Below are positions 10,488-25,400 of a stretch of DNA of 64,000 bases, one piece after another. The stretch's first letter is position 1, and every line of letters begins with the position of its first letter. Location: assembly GCF_021347895.1 (NCBI RefSeq), contig NC_067118.1, forward strand, positions 40,572,755 through 40,636,754, in the 5' to 3' direction. Made by a program: the position numbers and the translations under genes. This DNA is from Acanthochromis polyacanthus (Eukaryota > Chordata > Actinopteri > Pomacentridae). A model generated the notes under the pieces. The model ran no database searches and was not told where the DNA came from. It saw nothing but the letters and a program-made list of their open reading frames with translations.

Positions 10488-13400
10488 ATGATACCACACC
10501 AGAGCAATCAGGTGGGAATGCAAGTTTTATACAGTTTGACTGATCAACAGTACTGTAATTTAAGGAGACATTACTCAAATAGTTCTCGTTGAACTAATGG
10601 CAAAACGTACACGTTAATAAAACCTCTTTTACGTGTAGCTGGAGAATGCCATCGATGAGGGGTTGAAGAGTGGGAATGCCCAAGCCTTGCAAATATTCTT
10701 GCAAAGGGACATTTATGAGGAGATCCCAATGAAATGCTCCCAACAGTTTCTCACCAAACTGGATAAGCTTGTCAACAGGGTAAGATAAAGTCCAGCACAC
10801 TCACGACCACACCCTGATGCTCTGCTTTTGGTGGATTTAATGCAACTGTTCTGGCATTCTTTAGTGTTTGGCTCAAAGAGATGTCACATCAGCCAGTTTG
10901 GGTCTCGCCAGCCTCTCTAAGTGTGGGAAAAACTTGAAACTACCAGGCGACCAAGGACTATCTGGGCTAATAGCTCAAGGCCTGATCAAAAAGATAAGTA
11001 TACATCTAATAGAGGGGTGTCAAACATGCGGCCCACAGCCCAAAACCGACCCGCCAGAGGGTCCAATCCGGCCCGCGGAATGACTTTGTAAAGTGTAAAA
11101 ATTGCATACAGAAGACACTAACTGTAGATTGTAAATTTGTAAAACTATAAATTCAAAATAATTTCTAGACCATGACAAGTTGTTTTGATCATAAAATAAA
11201 ATACTGTACTTCTCATTGCTCTTTTTTGTCATTTTGTGTCTTGTTTTTGTAACATTTTGTTTTGTTTTTGTTGTTTTTTTTGTCTGACTTTTATCGTTGG
11301 TCTCATTTTTGATGTTTTGTTTCCCGTTTTGTTGTTTCATGTTTCCTTTTTATCTCGCTTGTTTTTTGTCTCATTTTTGTCATTTTGTGTTTTGCTTTAT
11401 TCATTGTTTTGTGCCGCTTTTTTGTCATTTTGTTTCATGCTTTGTCATTTTTTTGATTTGTTTGTCCATTTTTTGTCACTTTAAGTTCTTTGTTTTGTTT
11501 TGTGTCTCATTTTTTTGTCATTTTGTTTCTCGCTTTTGTCGTTTGAATCTCATTTTTAAAATATTTGTTGTGTTTTTGTTGTTTTTGTCTTTTTTTTAAA
11601 GTAAAATGCTATATTGTTCAGTTTCAGATACCTGTGACTAACTCTTTCCTTCCTTTGTAGAAACTCTGTGATTTGGACATTGTAATGGGTAAATGATAAA
11701 CCTAGGCATAATGTTGTTAAAATTGAACTTACTTTTCTTAAGAAATTTCAGGTTGATCTTAATGTTTTGAAGAAAGATAATTCCTTAAATCTGAATATTT
11801 TCAGAATGTACTTTGTTCCACTAAAACAAAGGAAAAATGTGGAGTTGTCATTAATCAGTTATTAAGTTATGATTTTACTGGTGCGCCACTTGAGATGAAA
11901 TTGCGTTGAACGTGGCCCCCGAGCTGAAATGTGTTTGACACCCCTGATCTGATACATGCAGACACATCGTATTTAGGAGCTCTAAAAGTTTATTTACTTA
12001 CTTGTTATTGGAACCTCTTTTGTGCACATGCTGCAGTGGTTTGAGAAATGCAGGCAGCTGTGGATCCGGTGTGGCCTGCAGTGGGATGAAACCTTGTTCA
12101 CGCTCTCCGAGGACTTCTTAAACGCCTTAACGGTGAGCTGGTGTCTAATAATAAACACACTTTCTACGATGAAACGCATGAGTTTTCCTAATCTGCTGGT
12201 GTTTTGTGTCTCTTCTTTTTATTTCAGGTGGTACACGAAGCATGTAAAGAGGGTATGCTGGTATATTTTTGTCTTTATTTTCCTTCCATCATCAGTATGC
12301 ATTGTCTTCACTTAGCCCTATATATTCCACACTGCTTTCTAAATGTTTATAAACATTGTAAAAGCAGAAAAGGGCACTTGTGTCGTTTTAGTTTGTAGGA
12401 AAAAATTACATGGAGGAAAATGAGCATCTATCATATTAGATGAGCTTCTCAAAACAAGTTCATTTTGAATCTGAATATCTAAGAAAACAATGTAAGTATT
12501 GTGACAGCATTTTTTTCTTTTTTTGTTGTTGCAGGAACATGGGAAGTCACTGAGTGCTTCCTGTATCCCATTGGTCAGTTGGTAGTGGACCCCAGAATAT
12601 ACATCCTGATTAAAAAAGAGGTTAGAGTTTGTTTTAATAACTACTTTTTGATAATAACTTTGAGTCTAACAGACTGAAGTCTTTGCTCATAAATAAACTT
12701 ACTAATAATGTTCCAACAGGCAATTCGGAAATTTAACTTAATTCTCGACAAAATCCCAGTGGAGCTGAAGAAAGACAGGAAGATCCTAACATCACAGGAG
12801 TCCTCAGATCTCATGTACGTCTCAGTCGTTAGCTCATAGAAAGGATTATTGTGACTCATTGTTATAATATCGACATGCCTTTGAACCTTTGTTTTTTTCT
12901 TCAGGATCAAACTAGCTTCTCAAATACTGGATGGTGGTGGTAAGTTTTTTTTTTTTCTCTCTTCACAGAGAACCATGATTAGGTACAACAATGTACAACA
13001 CAGTCTGCTTTATTATTTTATTTTCTTCTCCAGATTATGACTTCCAGTCTTCCCTGATGGAGGCGCTGTGCAGAATGGCCACTCCTCACCAGAGGAGAGA
13101 GCAGGCAGATCAATGGTTCAGCATGGGCCATGTGGCCAGCGCTTTTGCAAAGATCCATGATTCTGAGTTTGAGACGGTAAAATTAGATCATTTACGGTCC
13201 TTTTCTCATATGCATTCATACCCGGCTATGTAGAATCGGGTGTATCTGTCTGTAATTTCAGGCTTGCCGCAAGTTTCTGAACATGGTGAACGGGATGCAG
13301 GGAGACAGGAGAAGGTACACACATACCATAACTGACTGTTATCCACGACATGGTGTGAAAAACCTGAAGAGTCTTTAGAGTTGTGATTCAAAAGATGAAT

Positions 13401-16400
13401 ATTTCTATATATCTGTAACTCTACTGCTTTCACTCTACAGAGGGAATAACAATGACTGTTTTGGTCATAGATGAGCCACATTCACCAGCAATGTCACACA
13501 CACAGACAGTGCATATTTTGTCAGCTTATTTGTAACATTATCTTTTGTTAAACTCACTGAGTACACGCAGTATTTTAGTGTTTTTGATGGGACCAAATGC
13601 ACAATAACTGAATAGCTGTGTCCTCTCTATAGAGTGCATTCTTACCCGTGTTTGGAAGTTTATCTGGGCAAGCATGAGGTCAGTATCAACTGGATTTCTG
13701 TGGTTATAAATGTGAGAGAAAGACTGAATTAGAATCACTCCATAAGTGAATGTCCACAGATACAATCAGCTCATTCTGTCTGTGTTCAAAAAAATCTTCT
13801 TAGATGTATGCACTGCTTTAAAACTGCTTTTAAAGATGCTTCTATGGTTGAATGCTGCAATTCATAGTGCTCTTAAGAGTTTTAGTTGGTGTTTTGAAAA
13901 GAAAAAAATGTTGTTTTTCTCAGCTGCTGATGCCATCAGATGAGAATCTTGAGGAATTCTGGATTGACTTCAACCTTGGCAGCCACAGCATCTCCTTTTA
14001 CTTCTCCTTGACAGATGAAGAGACGCAGGTACCTCAAGATCACCAGGTTAGTAACATTTCTGTGCAGCGGATGCCAATATATTCTTGTGCAAGGTCAACC
14101 AACATGGACCATCTAGTGGAGCCTAACAAAGTGTGGTTTGACCTTCATGTAGGAGGGCCACTGGGATACAATATGCATCAATGAGAATGAAGTCCAGAGC
14201 TACACAGTCACAGGTAATCGAAGCACAAGATCACTGTATTTGTGTTTACTTCACTCATCCCGCTTGCTGCTAATTTTAGTCAGTCAGCACAGTTATATTT
14301 AGTGTATGATGGTATTACATGCATCTCCCAAATAGGTTTTTTGTGTAAGTTCTTGCAGCGGTCTTAAGGTAATAATCCCTTCTTCATTTGGCTTTTATGA
14401 TGATATGTCAAGCTGGAACTGTTAATAGTTTGGATAAAGTTAAGCTGTTTTGCTTCAGTGAATGATAGGCAGCAAGGCCATTTCTCGGGAGTCTAACGTT
14501 AAGTAGTGTGATTGTTATTATAAATTCCAGCTGGGTAATGTTATGGCATTAGTGCTCTGAAAGTCTTGTTTAACGTTAGTATTTTACAGATGATTGCAAC
14601 TTAAGTTAAGCTCCTTGTTAGGCATTAGCTGTTAAAGTTAGTGCTGATAGTTAGATATTCTTTATGCTACAGTAGTGTTAGCATGACTAATACTGTCATA
14701 ACCATGGCTTAGGGAAACAGTTTGTTTCTGGATTTGTTTTGGAGCATGAGACAAATTTCTGAGACAACAGGTAAAATAGACCTACATTACTTCTAGTGTA
14801 GTTAAACAGAACTGTCTGCTACAGCACATCATAATTATGCTGCTTGTGAAGGGGGCAAATTCACAGCCCACTGAAAATGACAGAAACTGAATTAAAATTA
14901 CCTTGTGACATTTTGTTTTACTCGTAGTAATTGTAAAAATCAGTTTAGAGCTTCCTATCTAATACCATTTCTCGGGAATTTTGATTTTTAGATGACAAAT
15001 GTGTGTATCTTTAATGGCTTTAGTCTGGAATGGAGCAGAGCAGATTAATCGAGAGCATTTCACTTTATGAAGCTATTATCGTTTTTGCTTTGCCACGTGT
15101 TTAAATTATTTGCTTTAAAACAGTTTTCTTTTCCTCCAGTGGCGGGCAAGAGGCAAGTCTTGCAAGTAAAGCTGTCAGAAGTGGTGGTTGTTGGTTCGGT
15201 GGAAGGATCCAGTCTCACCATCCATTTCAGCTCCGCCCTGGACATCCAGCAGGCGGCTCGTAACGTCTATGGACTCAAGACAAACAAAGTAGAGATGCCA
15301 ATGCTTACTCACTCTATCTCCACTTAATGCAGCTCTAATAATAATTTATTATGTTTTCTTGTTGAGAAAATCTTGGCACCCCCTGAAATCATGATCAATT
15401 TGGTGATTTACATTAAGAAATCTTTTTCTTTTTCTTTTGTCAGGGCACATCTGTATCAAAAACTACTATTAAAACTAGAACGGAGGTGAACAGTACACAG
15501 GTAAATACTGGTTTATAAAGATATTGCTCTCCATATACGGTTATAAGGCGATGCCAAAATCTGTTAACGTGACAAAAACTGGGGGACAGTTTCACAGTAT
15601 TGAGGCATGATCAGGTTTGCATAAAATTGGTTCAAGTTCAGAGAGAATTTTGAGAGAAAGAATGTGGTTTAATGTGTCAGATTTGCTGAGAACATCTTGA
15701 AAAATGTGCAAACTGTCATCATTATGAAACGATTATATGTTTGCATTCTTTGCCATTATTCTTACAGGTTGTTCCAGAGAGCCAGGTGTCCCTTGGAGAA
15801 AGCGAGAGAAGCACGGTCCCCTACCTACTGCCTCCCCCGGCAACACATGTACAGGTTAAACTGTTTTCTATTGTTTATTAAATCAAAAATGTAGAGGTTA
15901 AGTGTAGCAAGCTCCAACACAGCATGTAGTTCTGTTAGCGACAATGTTCTTTCACAGTTCAGTGAGCTCATAAACATACAGAACCAGGCTTCTGTTTGTA
16001 CAGAGCAAAAACTTTGTCAAGTTGTAATACAGTCGTAGTACGTCTATGTACAATATAATTTACCGTTTTTTACGCTATTATGTAATCATGATGACTAATA
16101 ATTTAACAATGCAGAACGTAATGTCATATTTTACGCCTGCAAAAGATGACTCAGCTGTAGATCGAAAACAAACTGACGTCATTTATGATGATCAACAGTG
16201 GGCAACTGATAAATACATTTTGTAGCTATTATCATGTACCATTCTGTATTTTAGCTGTATATTTTAAGAATTCCAATAAGTCTAAATTATGGGATGCCAT
16301 CCTTCTGTAAAAAATGAGCACTTGACACTTCCAGTCCTTAGAAGGAGCCGTAGAGAAGAACCCAACCATATCAAGCTTAATCCTTTGCTGACCAGCATTT

Positions 16401-19400
16401 GCACCATGAAGGAACCGTTGACACTGAAGACTATGAATGCCTCCTGACAGCAGAATTTCTATATTTCTATTGCGTGAATGACCCTGTATTAACTGTGTAT
16501 GGAAAGGATTAGATCTGTAACACTCAGTTATGGAATTGCTTGAAAATCATGTTACATCTGTTTGACTCACAGACACATTCTGATCTTATTTTCAGACGGT
16601 GACCCCTGCCAAGTCGAGGATTTCGGAGTCCGCCACTTTAGTTTGCTGCAGTGCTGTAGGAAGTGCACATAGTAGCAGTTCTGTCGCTGTTTGGCCAGCA
16701 AGTAGGTGACACAACAAAGTGTCAAGAATTATTCTTTTGCTTTAACTTCATGGTGTCACCAATCCTTGGTCGTCTGAAATGTGCTCAAACAGTTAGTTAG
16801 TAATTAGCTTATTTGCGATGGAATCACGCACAAGCATGCCTAGTGAGACAGATAAACTGATTGTATCTCAAGAAACCAAACTTCAAAGTTTTCGTTTAGC
16901 AGATGTTTTTATCCGAAGCGACATGCATCTGAAAGTAGATACAGCACAAGCAAGGATTTACTCTCGAATGACTTTTCTAGACACGCACACTCAAGGAAAG
17001 TGCTTAGAGTGTATTTAAAGATTGAGGTGGAATTACAACCGTTTCTTTCCCGTCTTTTCGAATCAGATAAGATAGTTTCTGCCTGTAAATAAGTTCCCAA
17101 ACTACTGACTAACTGATTATATTCAACCTGTCTGTTTACATATATCAAGATTCTTATTTTTGTCTTTCTGATAAGAAGCTTCTTTGTCTTTTCTCTTTCA
17201 CTGTTCTTTTGTTCATGGAGATCAATTGAAACGAGGCACATGCGTTCATCTTTCAAGTATAATATTGTTTTTCACAATTTTAGACACACCAGCCAAGAGA
17301 AAGGATAAGTCATCACAGGAGATGGGCCGATTGCGCGAAGCAGCTGTTAAGACTTGCAGTCATAACTCAAAACTTGGCCGCGCAAATGCAGTTGGTGTGG
17401 AAGAAAAGGTATGACACAATACTGAAAACAATGCACTTAGACATACGACACAAATGACATCAGTGTTTGAAATACTTCTAGAAGTTCTTAATGGTCGCTC
17501 AGAAACAAGACATCATTTTATGCTTTTCTTTTGAAATGTTAGCATAACGTTACCTTCCATGTTTTCTGTCTCAGTTGGATACACCTCAACAGAGCAAAGC
17601 CTCCAAACAGGGTGTCAGGAACAAGACAGGCAAATACAAAAAGGTATATAATCATGTAAATAACGTCCTTTTGCTGATATTACTAAAGCTACTTTTGCAG
17701 TCTTTTGGAACTATTCAGTTAGAGTATTTTTACTATTTACTATTCAAACTACAGTGCAGACCAGATAACCCCAGATCCTAAGAATGTTTGAAAGAACTAC
17801 CGGTAGTTCTCACCCAGCCTCTCAAATCAGTATAGAGCATAGAATCTGCACTTGGAAGCACTGCCTTCAGAAAGCTGGTGTGTGAGTGTGTTGGCACTGT
17901 CAACTTGACGTCCGTATATTTATTTGCTGTGTTGTTGCGTTTCATTAGTTCATGCCCAGGGACATGCGATACGAAAACATCTGATTTCCACAGGGTCAGA
18001 GAAAATAAGAATGTGCTCATCAGGTGGGTGAGAGGAGGATGTTGGTAAAGCTCACATCCATCATGGACAACCCCTCTCACCCACTGCATGACACTATGAA
18101 GTCTCTAAGTAGCTTTTTCAGCAGCAGACTGAGACACCTGATCTGCAAGAAGGAGCGCTATTGCAAGTCGTTCATTCCAGCTGCTATAAGACTTTATAAC
18201 ATCAGCATCACTGGCTGATGTTAACATAAAACTGGATTCTATCACATCATCTTTCACCACATAATCTGCACAGTTCCTGCACCATTTGAATGTTTCTGTA
18301 CTTTACATCACTCCTTAAGCCACTTTTCCCTTCTACACTCTTGAACTTACTGTGAATATTATTACGCTTGTAATTATATTGTTGTTTATTGTTGTTTATT
18401 GTGCTGCTGTAACATGGGAAATTTCCCCGTACACGGAGAGTAATAAAAGGATTATCTTATCATTTGTCTTTTGACTGCTCAAGTATCAGAAACAGCGGAC
18501 AGCAGAAGAGCAAGTTGTACCATGTTCAGTATTAGTTTAGTGGCAGTTGGTTATTAACCGCCCTGCAGCTGAGAATGTGAGAGCAGCCAACTAACATGAG
18601 TCAAAATACGTTCCGCTGTCTGGTGTTGTGCTGTTCTCTGTTTCCATTACACCTCTTTGTTTCCGCCTGGATTACTTTGAGACAAGACAGAGCTTGTCAA
18701 TCTGTTGCTGCTGCGTTGCTGTGTAAACACCGAGTGTTGTGAATACGGTGAAGCAGGTAAAACAAAAGTAGTAGCGTCTTCTCAACTGATAACTCAAATC
18801 CTAAACTGTAGGGGGTAGCTGTACATATTTTTTTGTTTTCATTCACTTGTATTTGTTGTCTTTTCATGCCCTGCAGAACATATCGGTTGCAGAAGCAGTA
18901 GATTTGGTTCTATCTGAACAAGGAGAAGATAAATGTCTGGGTATGCCATCGCTGTGATGATTTTTACTCAAGAACTAAAGCTACACTGTTATTTATAACA
19001 TGCTTCTGAACCTATCACTGATCTTTTTACTTACAGAGCCTAGTTTTGTGCCTGACACCCAGCCCAGAAAGGAGAGAAACATGTAAGCAGTGTAAAGACC
19101 TTTCGCTCTGCTTGTACCGGGCTTTGCAAAAGTTCTGTTACACTCGGTTTCATGATCTTTAGAGCCGTTTACACGTCGGAGTGAAAAATTCCATTAAATA
19201 AACTGAAAGTTCTACCTTATAGGCAGGTGTCCTTAATACAATTTTTTTCTCCAGTGAAGTTGTATCAAGATGGAAGTCAAAAGAGTTGAGATATCTGCTC
19301 TCCTTCGTGCTGAACATCAGCCGGATGACCGTCCCCAGAGTCGAGGCTAAAGAATGGTGAAGATCTTTCAGGTCTTCACCATTCTTGAAAGATCATCTGA

Positions 19401-22400
19401 AAGATCTTCACCATTCTTGAGCCTCTCCGCGACTCTGAGGACGGTCATCCGGCTGATGTTCAGCATGAAGGAGAGCAGATATCTCAACTCTTTTGACTTC
19501 CATCTTGATACAACTTCACCGGAGAACAAATTTGTGTTAATGACACCTGCCTATAAGGTAGAACTATCAGTTTGTTTAATGGAATTTTTCACTCCGACGT
19601 GTAAACGTCTCTAAAGATCATGAAACCGTGTAACAGAACTTTTGCAAAGCCCGGTAATTTTACCGGTCAGCCAGTGCTCTGCATTATGTTGGATGTGTTT
19701 GTGTGTAAATACTGTCTGTCGTTATTATGTCTAAATATGCTGATGTGTTAAATTACGGCTCTTCTAGTTGGAAGAAATTGTCAGTTTCTGAAATGCTGTT
19801 GATGCCCTCGAAGAAAAGTAGTCCTCTGCCACAACCTGGTAAACAAGATATCCAGTACTATCACTGTCTGTAAGGTGTCAATGTGTTTTGTGCACATGAA
19901 AAGCTAGTAAGAGATGGAAAACCTCGCTACTTTAAAAATGATTAAATTTAACTTTTGTTTTTGAATCCAATTTTTTTGTCTAGAACCTCATTCAAATGTG
20001 GTGGAGAAGCAGGACCAGCGTCCATCCTCAGCGCAGAGATGGTCAGTTTCAAACTCAGCCCTTGTCCGTCAGAAGGAGCTCCACATGGAACTCACCAAGC
20101 GTCTGCAGCAGGTTCTCGATGAGAGAAGTCAAAATCCTAAACCCCAGGAGCCAGCTGCACTCGAGAGAAAATCATCTAACGTCAGAGGAGACTCTAAAGA
20201 CAAAAGCTCAGGGGACAAGCGTATTTCTTCTTTGTGTAGTCCCGAAGTGCAGCAGACCCCGAGAAATAGCTCTGCTAAAGGGAAGAGCAAAAGCCAGACA
20301 TCACTGAAACCAGACGCCGTCACAGTCAAAGCAAAGGAGAGAATATCGACCAAACTTGAAGTTGAAACGAAGAGGACCTCTTCAAGCAAAGACAAAGTAT
20401 GACTTCTGTGAATTTGTGCAGCATAAATTCCATTCCAGAGTTCTTAATGTTTGTTTTCTTGTTTTATGTAATTCTTACTGCTGCTGTCTCCACTCAGAGA
20501 GATGCAGAAGTTGCAGGCAGCATGGTGAAACTCATCTCCAGCCGTTATGAGAGAAAAACCCGATCCACAGGCAAAGACACTGCAGAAACAGTTCGTCAGA
20601 GCTGGAGCCGTCCTCTCGTCAGCAGGTATACACATATAGGGACTGCGTGTTTTCTACTCTGTTCAATAAAAAAAAATAAAAAAAACCTAGCTGGCATGCA
20701 AGTGCCATTTACTGACTGTTGATTTTTTGTAACAGACCAATCTTCAATATGAGCTGGTTACCAACTGCTAATGTAAGTGATTATTACATGATTTATGATT
20801 TGGCTTGGCTTGAATAATATTACACTTGAATCACTTTTGCCTTGCTTGTTTTCTGAAATCTGATCTTTATCTGCTATAGAGAGACACACCTGGAGCTGTC
20901 AGAAAGATGTAAGATGACCCAGTTAAAAGATCTGAGGAACATTTGGATAAATCTTTGGCTTTCAGTTCATTTTAGGGTACATTTACTACCTTAATGTGTT
21001 TTTTTTCTTTTGGACAGAAATTCAGTTTTTGAATTCAGTACTGATGCATCATTGAGCATTGGGGTAAATATTTCTCATATTTGTTATTTTATTAATTTGG
21101 ATGTATCGTGTCTAAGTGCTTAAAACGCCACTGCAGTGTTTAAAGCCTCTTTGATTGCACTATAGGGAGAAAACAAAACCCAGACTAACACCTCTGCCAT
21201 GTCAAGCAGGTAGGGGAAGTTGCCCTGTGGACATATTTACGAAGGAATGCAGTTATTTATTTCCTCAAACGTTTGTCTTAAAATCTGCTTGATTTCATTT
21301 TTTCCTAATTGTTTGGCAGTGACATCCACAACTCTTCACTACTGCTGAACACAAACAAAAAAGGACAGCCTGTGGCAAAAGTATGCTTTCATCTTATTGT
21401 AGTGTTTTATTAAAAGTATTATGTCTGATGTTCATGCAGGAAACCACACAATTGTCCGTTGTCTGCCACTTTGTATGTTTCAGAACAAGCGGTATGTGAA
21501 AAAGCATCTGTTCAGTGACACGGATACGGACTATGCCCAGACAGAGGTCAGCTGGCTGAGAGAGTCATCCAGGAAGCCCAAACCCAAAGTCACCAAATAC
21601 TCCAGGCAGGCGCCCATCAAAGCCAAACCTGTCCCACTTCATACATCACGTAAGCAAACAAAGACACAGTCAGACTTGGAATTTAAAAAATGTAGCACCA
21701 ACACTGGATAATAATGTAGTTATTTTAAGACCTTACTGATCCCATGTGCTTTATTTCACTGTAGATGAATCTCCAAAGTCATTCCAGCCGTCTCCAAAAA
21801 CCGTAACCAATAACACCAAACCCAGTAAGGTAAGGGAGAATTGTTGCTTTTCCTAAATAATATGTTATAACCCTGTGATGCACTGTCCCAGTCAGCCACT
21901 GTGTGTCATTGTTGTACCAAAAGAAGCCCGATTGGAAGACGAGCCTGGATAAGCCGAAGAAGACGGTGAAGCCGGCAGCAGCAGCACCCAGCAGACCACA
22001 TGCGGCTGGCAAGAGGCCCAGGAGAGCTGCAGCCATCTCTACCAAAAGCTACAGGGTGCCGGATACAGATGACAGCCAGTCAGAACCAGAGAAGCCTCCC
22101 AGTCCCAAGGCAAAGGACTACTTTATTTTATAGACTTACATTTATTGTTTGTGTCATTTCTGAAGACCACTAAAAAATTAACCAACTATGTATGCTCATA
22201 CCTATATGGGACACTGTTTTGTCCCAATATCTGTATCTGATCAAGTGTTGTGAATCTGCCTGTACCATTTACAATTTATGATTCTGTTGATTAAAGTAAT
22301 GATGTTAATTACTGTGGTCAAAGTCACCATTACAATGGAGCAGACAATTCAACATCATTAGAGTCAGTCAAAGGTTTTACATACCTACATGACTTCCAGA

Positions 22401-25400
22401 AGGCAAACAAAATCATGGCTCCAAACAGTGTGTTAAATGTGCAAATGAGGTGTTTTCACACCTTGCTTCCTAAACTCGTAATTAAACACCAAATAAACTG
22501 TTCAGTGTAAATGCCTAGGAAGTTGTAACATTGTTTAAATAGATTATCTAAGCAACAAGCACCATTTAAAAATGCATGTTTCTTAGATGTTACTTTTTTG
22601 AAAGACAAAAATCTGAAGATTCCTTATGTGGAGTCAGGTATTTAATCGATTATTACAGATCAGAATTTGTGGTGGGCAGACTTGAGTTAAGTACACCTTT
22701 TTTCTGTCCTTCCAAATAGTTCTCCTCCACCAATCATCTGAAGAACAATGAGGAAACTCACGAGGCTGCCCAAATGAAGACGAAGAGGACGACCAGTAAA
22801 CAACCGAACAAAAGCTATGTGAAGCTAGTGACAGAGTGTGTGTCAGAGAAGGAACCTCCTTCCAAGGTCTCAGAATCCTCCAGACATCTGACTACATATG
22901 TCTGAAAACATACAGCATCTGTGTCACCACATGCACAAACTGTAATCAACTTTGTAAACAACACGCTCTGACCTAGTTGTGGGACTGTAACTACAGTGTG
23001 CCAAACAGACACAGTTTTATTTTCTAGGATTGTGGTGCTTAAATTCATACTGTTACCATCATGTTAGTGAAGTAAAAATACAGTGAGCTAGTATGCATTT
23101 GGTAACAGTCCTCCAGAACAATCAAAATTCTGAATATATCACAGTCAATACATCACAGTGGTCTAGAAATCAAATAATTTTGTCTGATCAAGAAATATTT
23201 AGTCAACTTTTCTTGGTTGTAAGATGTGGTGACAGTTGACACATTGTCTTTCTTGACCTTGCTGCTGAATCGTGTAAAGTCTGTAAGACATTTGATTGGT
23301 TGCTAATTATGTTGTTGGCGGCACAAATGCATGTTGTAGTAACATTTGACAGTTGCAGTAATGTCAAAGCTGTCTTTGGTTTGTCTGTCAACAGAAATAT
23401 TTTGTAGGCCAGAAAGGGAAGAGTGAGAAGACGTGGTCAGAGGTTCCACAGGTAAAGAAGAGAAAGAACACATTGCCTGAGCAATCCGCTGATGGCTACA
23501 CGAGACAAGACAGCAACAAGCAGTCAGATCTGAAAAAAACATCTGGTCTTAAGGTGAGAACCCAGACCTTTTCACTGGCATTCAGGCTCACGTTCTAGTT
23601 CAGTCCTGCAAAGAAAAATCGATCAAAAATAACCAAAGTATTCTCATATACTGTAGAACAAGCGACAGTCACTAATTTTAGAAAACGCTGACATCTTTTA
23701 CACAGCATGGATAATAAATGCAAATTGGCACCATTTGTGCTTCGCAGAATTATTGCAAAATGTGCACTTTGAAGCATTCAATCAAGCAGATGAAAAAATT
23801 GATGGTCAAAATGTTGTAACATTCATAACTGGCAGGTTTCTCAAGCCATTTTCCAAATTATATATAAATACCTGTATACGGCGTACTGCATATAACTTAG
23901 CATCAAAGGGTAGATAAACATCAGGTTGTTACTTTCTGGCTGTATGAAGCTGGGAATGAGTCACGATCTTGAACACATGCGTGCTCATTGTGCCCCTGAA
24001 GAGGTTTCATATCCACCGGCCATCTTAAATAACAGAAACACTTTTGTTCAGCAGCTGAGGCCTGATAACGTTCTTCAAGAAACTTCGAAGTTGAATAAGA
24101 AAAATATCATCCCTGCCCAAGAACAGATGAGTGCATTGAAGGATTCCTGGGCTTCCTGCCAGACCTCTTTCTGTCCGTCTCCTCCTTTCATCGAGAAGAT
24201 GAGATGTAAGAGTCTATGGAAAGCTAGTCACCGGCATCAGAGTTAGATAACAGCCATTAGAAACTGCTCACATCAGCTAATATCTCTTAAATGATTCATA
24301 GTTAATCAAATGGATTGTTAATTTCCTCACAGCGGCCACACATTTCTTTAGAGACCTTAATTCCCATCACTGACGTACAGTATATTGCTTTTGTTTCTGT
24401 TCCACTAAGGTATCAGTCTTATTCATGACCAGAAAGAGGATTTACATTTGTCCCACCTCAAAGGAAGTTGTATAGTAGAGACTATTCTTCAGTCAAAACT
24501 GAAATTATTGCACCTATTTTAAATAATACATTTATTTGACCATTTCCGTCCTAGTTATTAGAGATTTATATTAACCCTGTTGGCAGACGATACAATCTCT
24601 CTTTAGTACTGATGCATCTTCACACAAAAAGTGTTACGTAAAGAGCCATATTGCTCTCCAGCCTCTTCACTGTAAATTGATATGAAGAAAAGCATGTATG
24701 TATTGACCTTCTGCTCTCTGTTCAACTTCTGAAGCCAGCTGTTTGAACATCTGTGTTTATTTTGGACCCTCGCAGCTCATGGCAGGTCAGACCCAACATT
24801 GGATTTGACCTGCTCCCCGGTCCTCAGCCCACAGGGGTCCCCACTCCCTGCCTCCCCTAACCCTCTCTGCCAGGACACCCCCTCGCCGATCCCGCTGCTA
24901 CCCAAACCTCGCTCCACAGCCAGCAGTAAAGGAGCCTGCGAGCCCTCGTCTTTCTACAGCGCAGAAAAAAAGCGCAGCAGATCCAAGACTCTGTCCATCC
25001 AGCCTGTCCACTCTCTGTCTTCGCGGGGAGGTCAAACCTTTGCACCCAGTCCTCCCAGTAAACCTGGTGCAGCAGAGGTACATCACCTTACTGACACTGT
25101 ATGTTGCTCTCATTCGTTCAGTGTCAGGGGTTAGAATGACATGCAGATACTCAGTGTAGTAGTGTGCAAAAGTTTGAGGTATTTTAGATGTCGCAGAACA
25201 AAAAGTAGTCAGGTTTTGTGTCTTTGTATCTGCATTACACTGTTAAAAACAGCTGTAATTTTTTAAAATCACTTTTAAGATTTTACCTTTGCAAATAGCA
25301 ATTTATTCCAGTATGATGTACGTCTGATGAAAAGAAAGAAAAATGCAGCTCTTAACAGATTGAAAGGATAGACTAACCAAATATGGATTTGATTGCAATG

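Noticed and set aside
19354..19614. 86-residue frame in the snap-back element
   Set aside because: It reads across the loop and the inverse arm, so it is antisense to the transposase start and not a gene.
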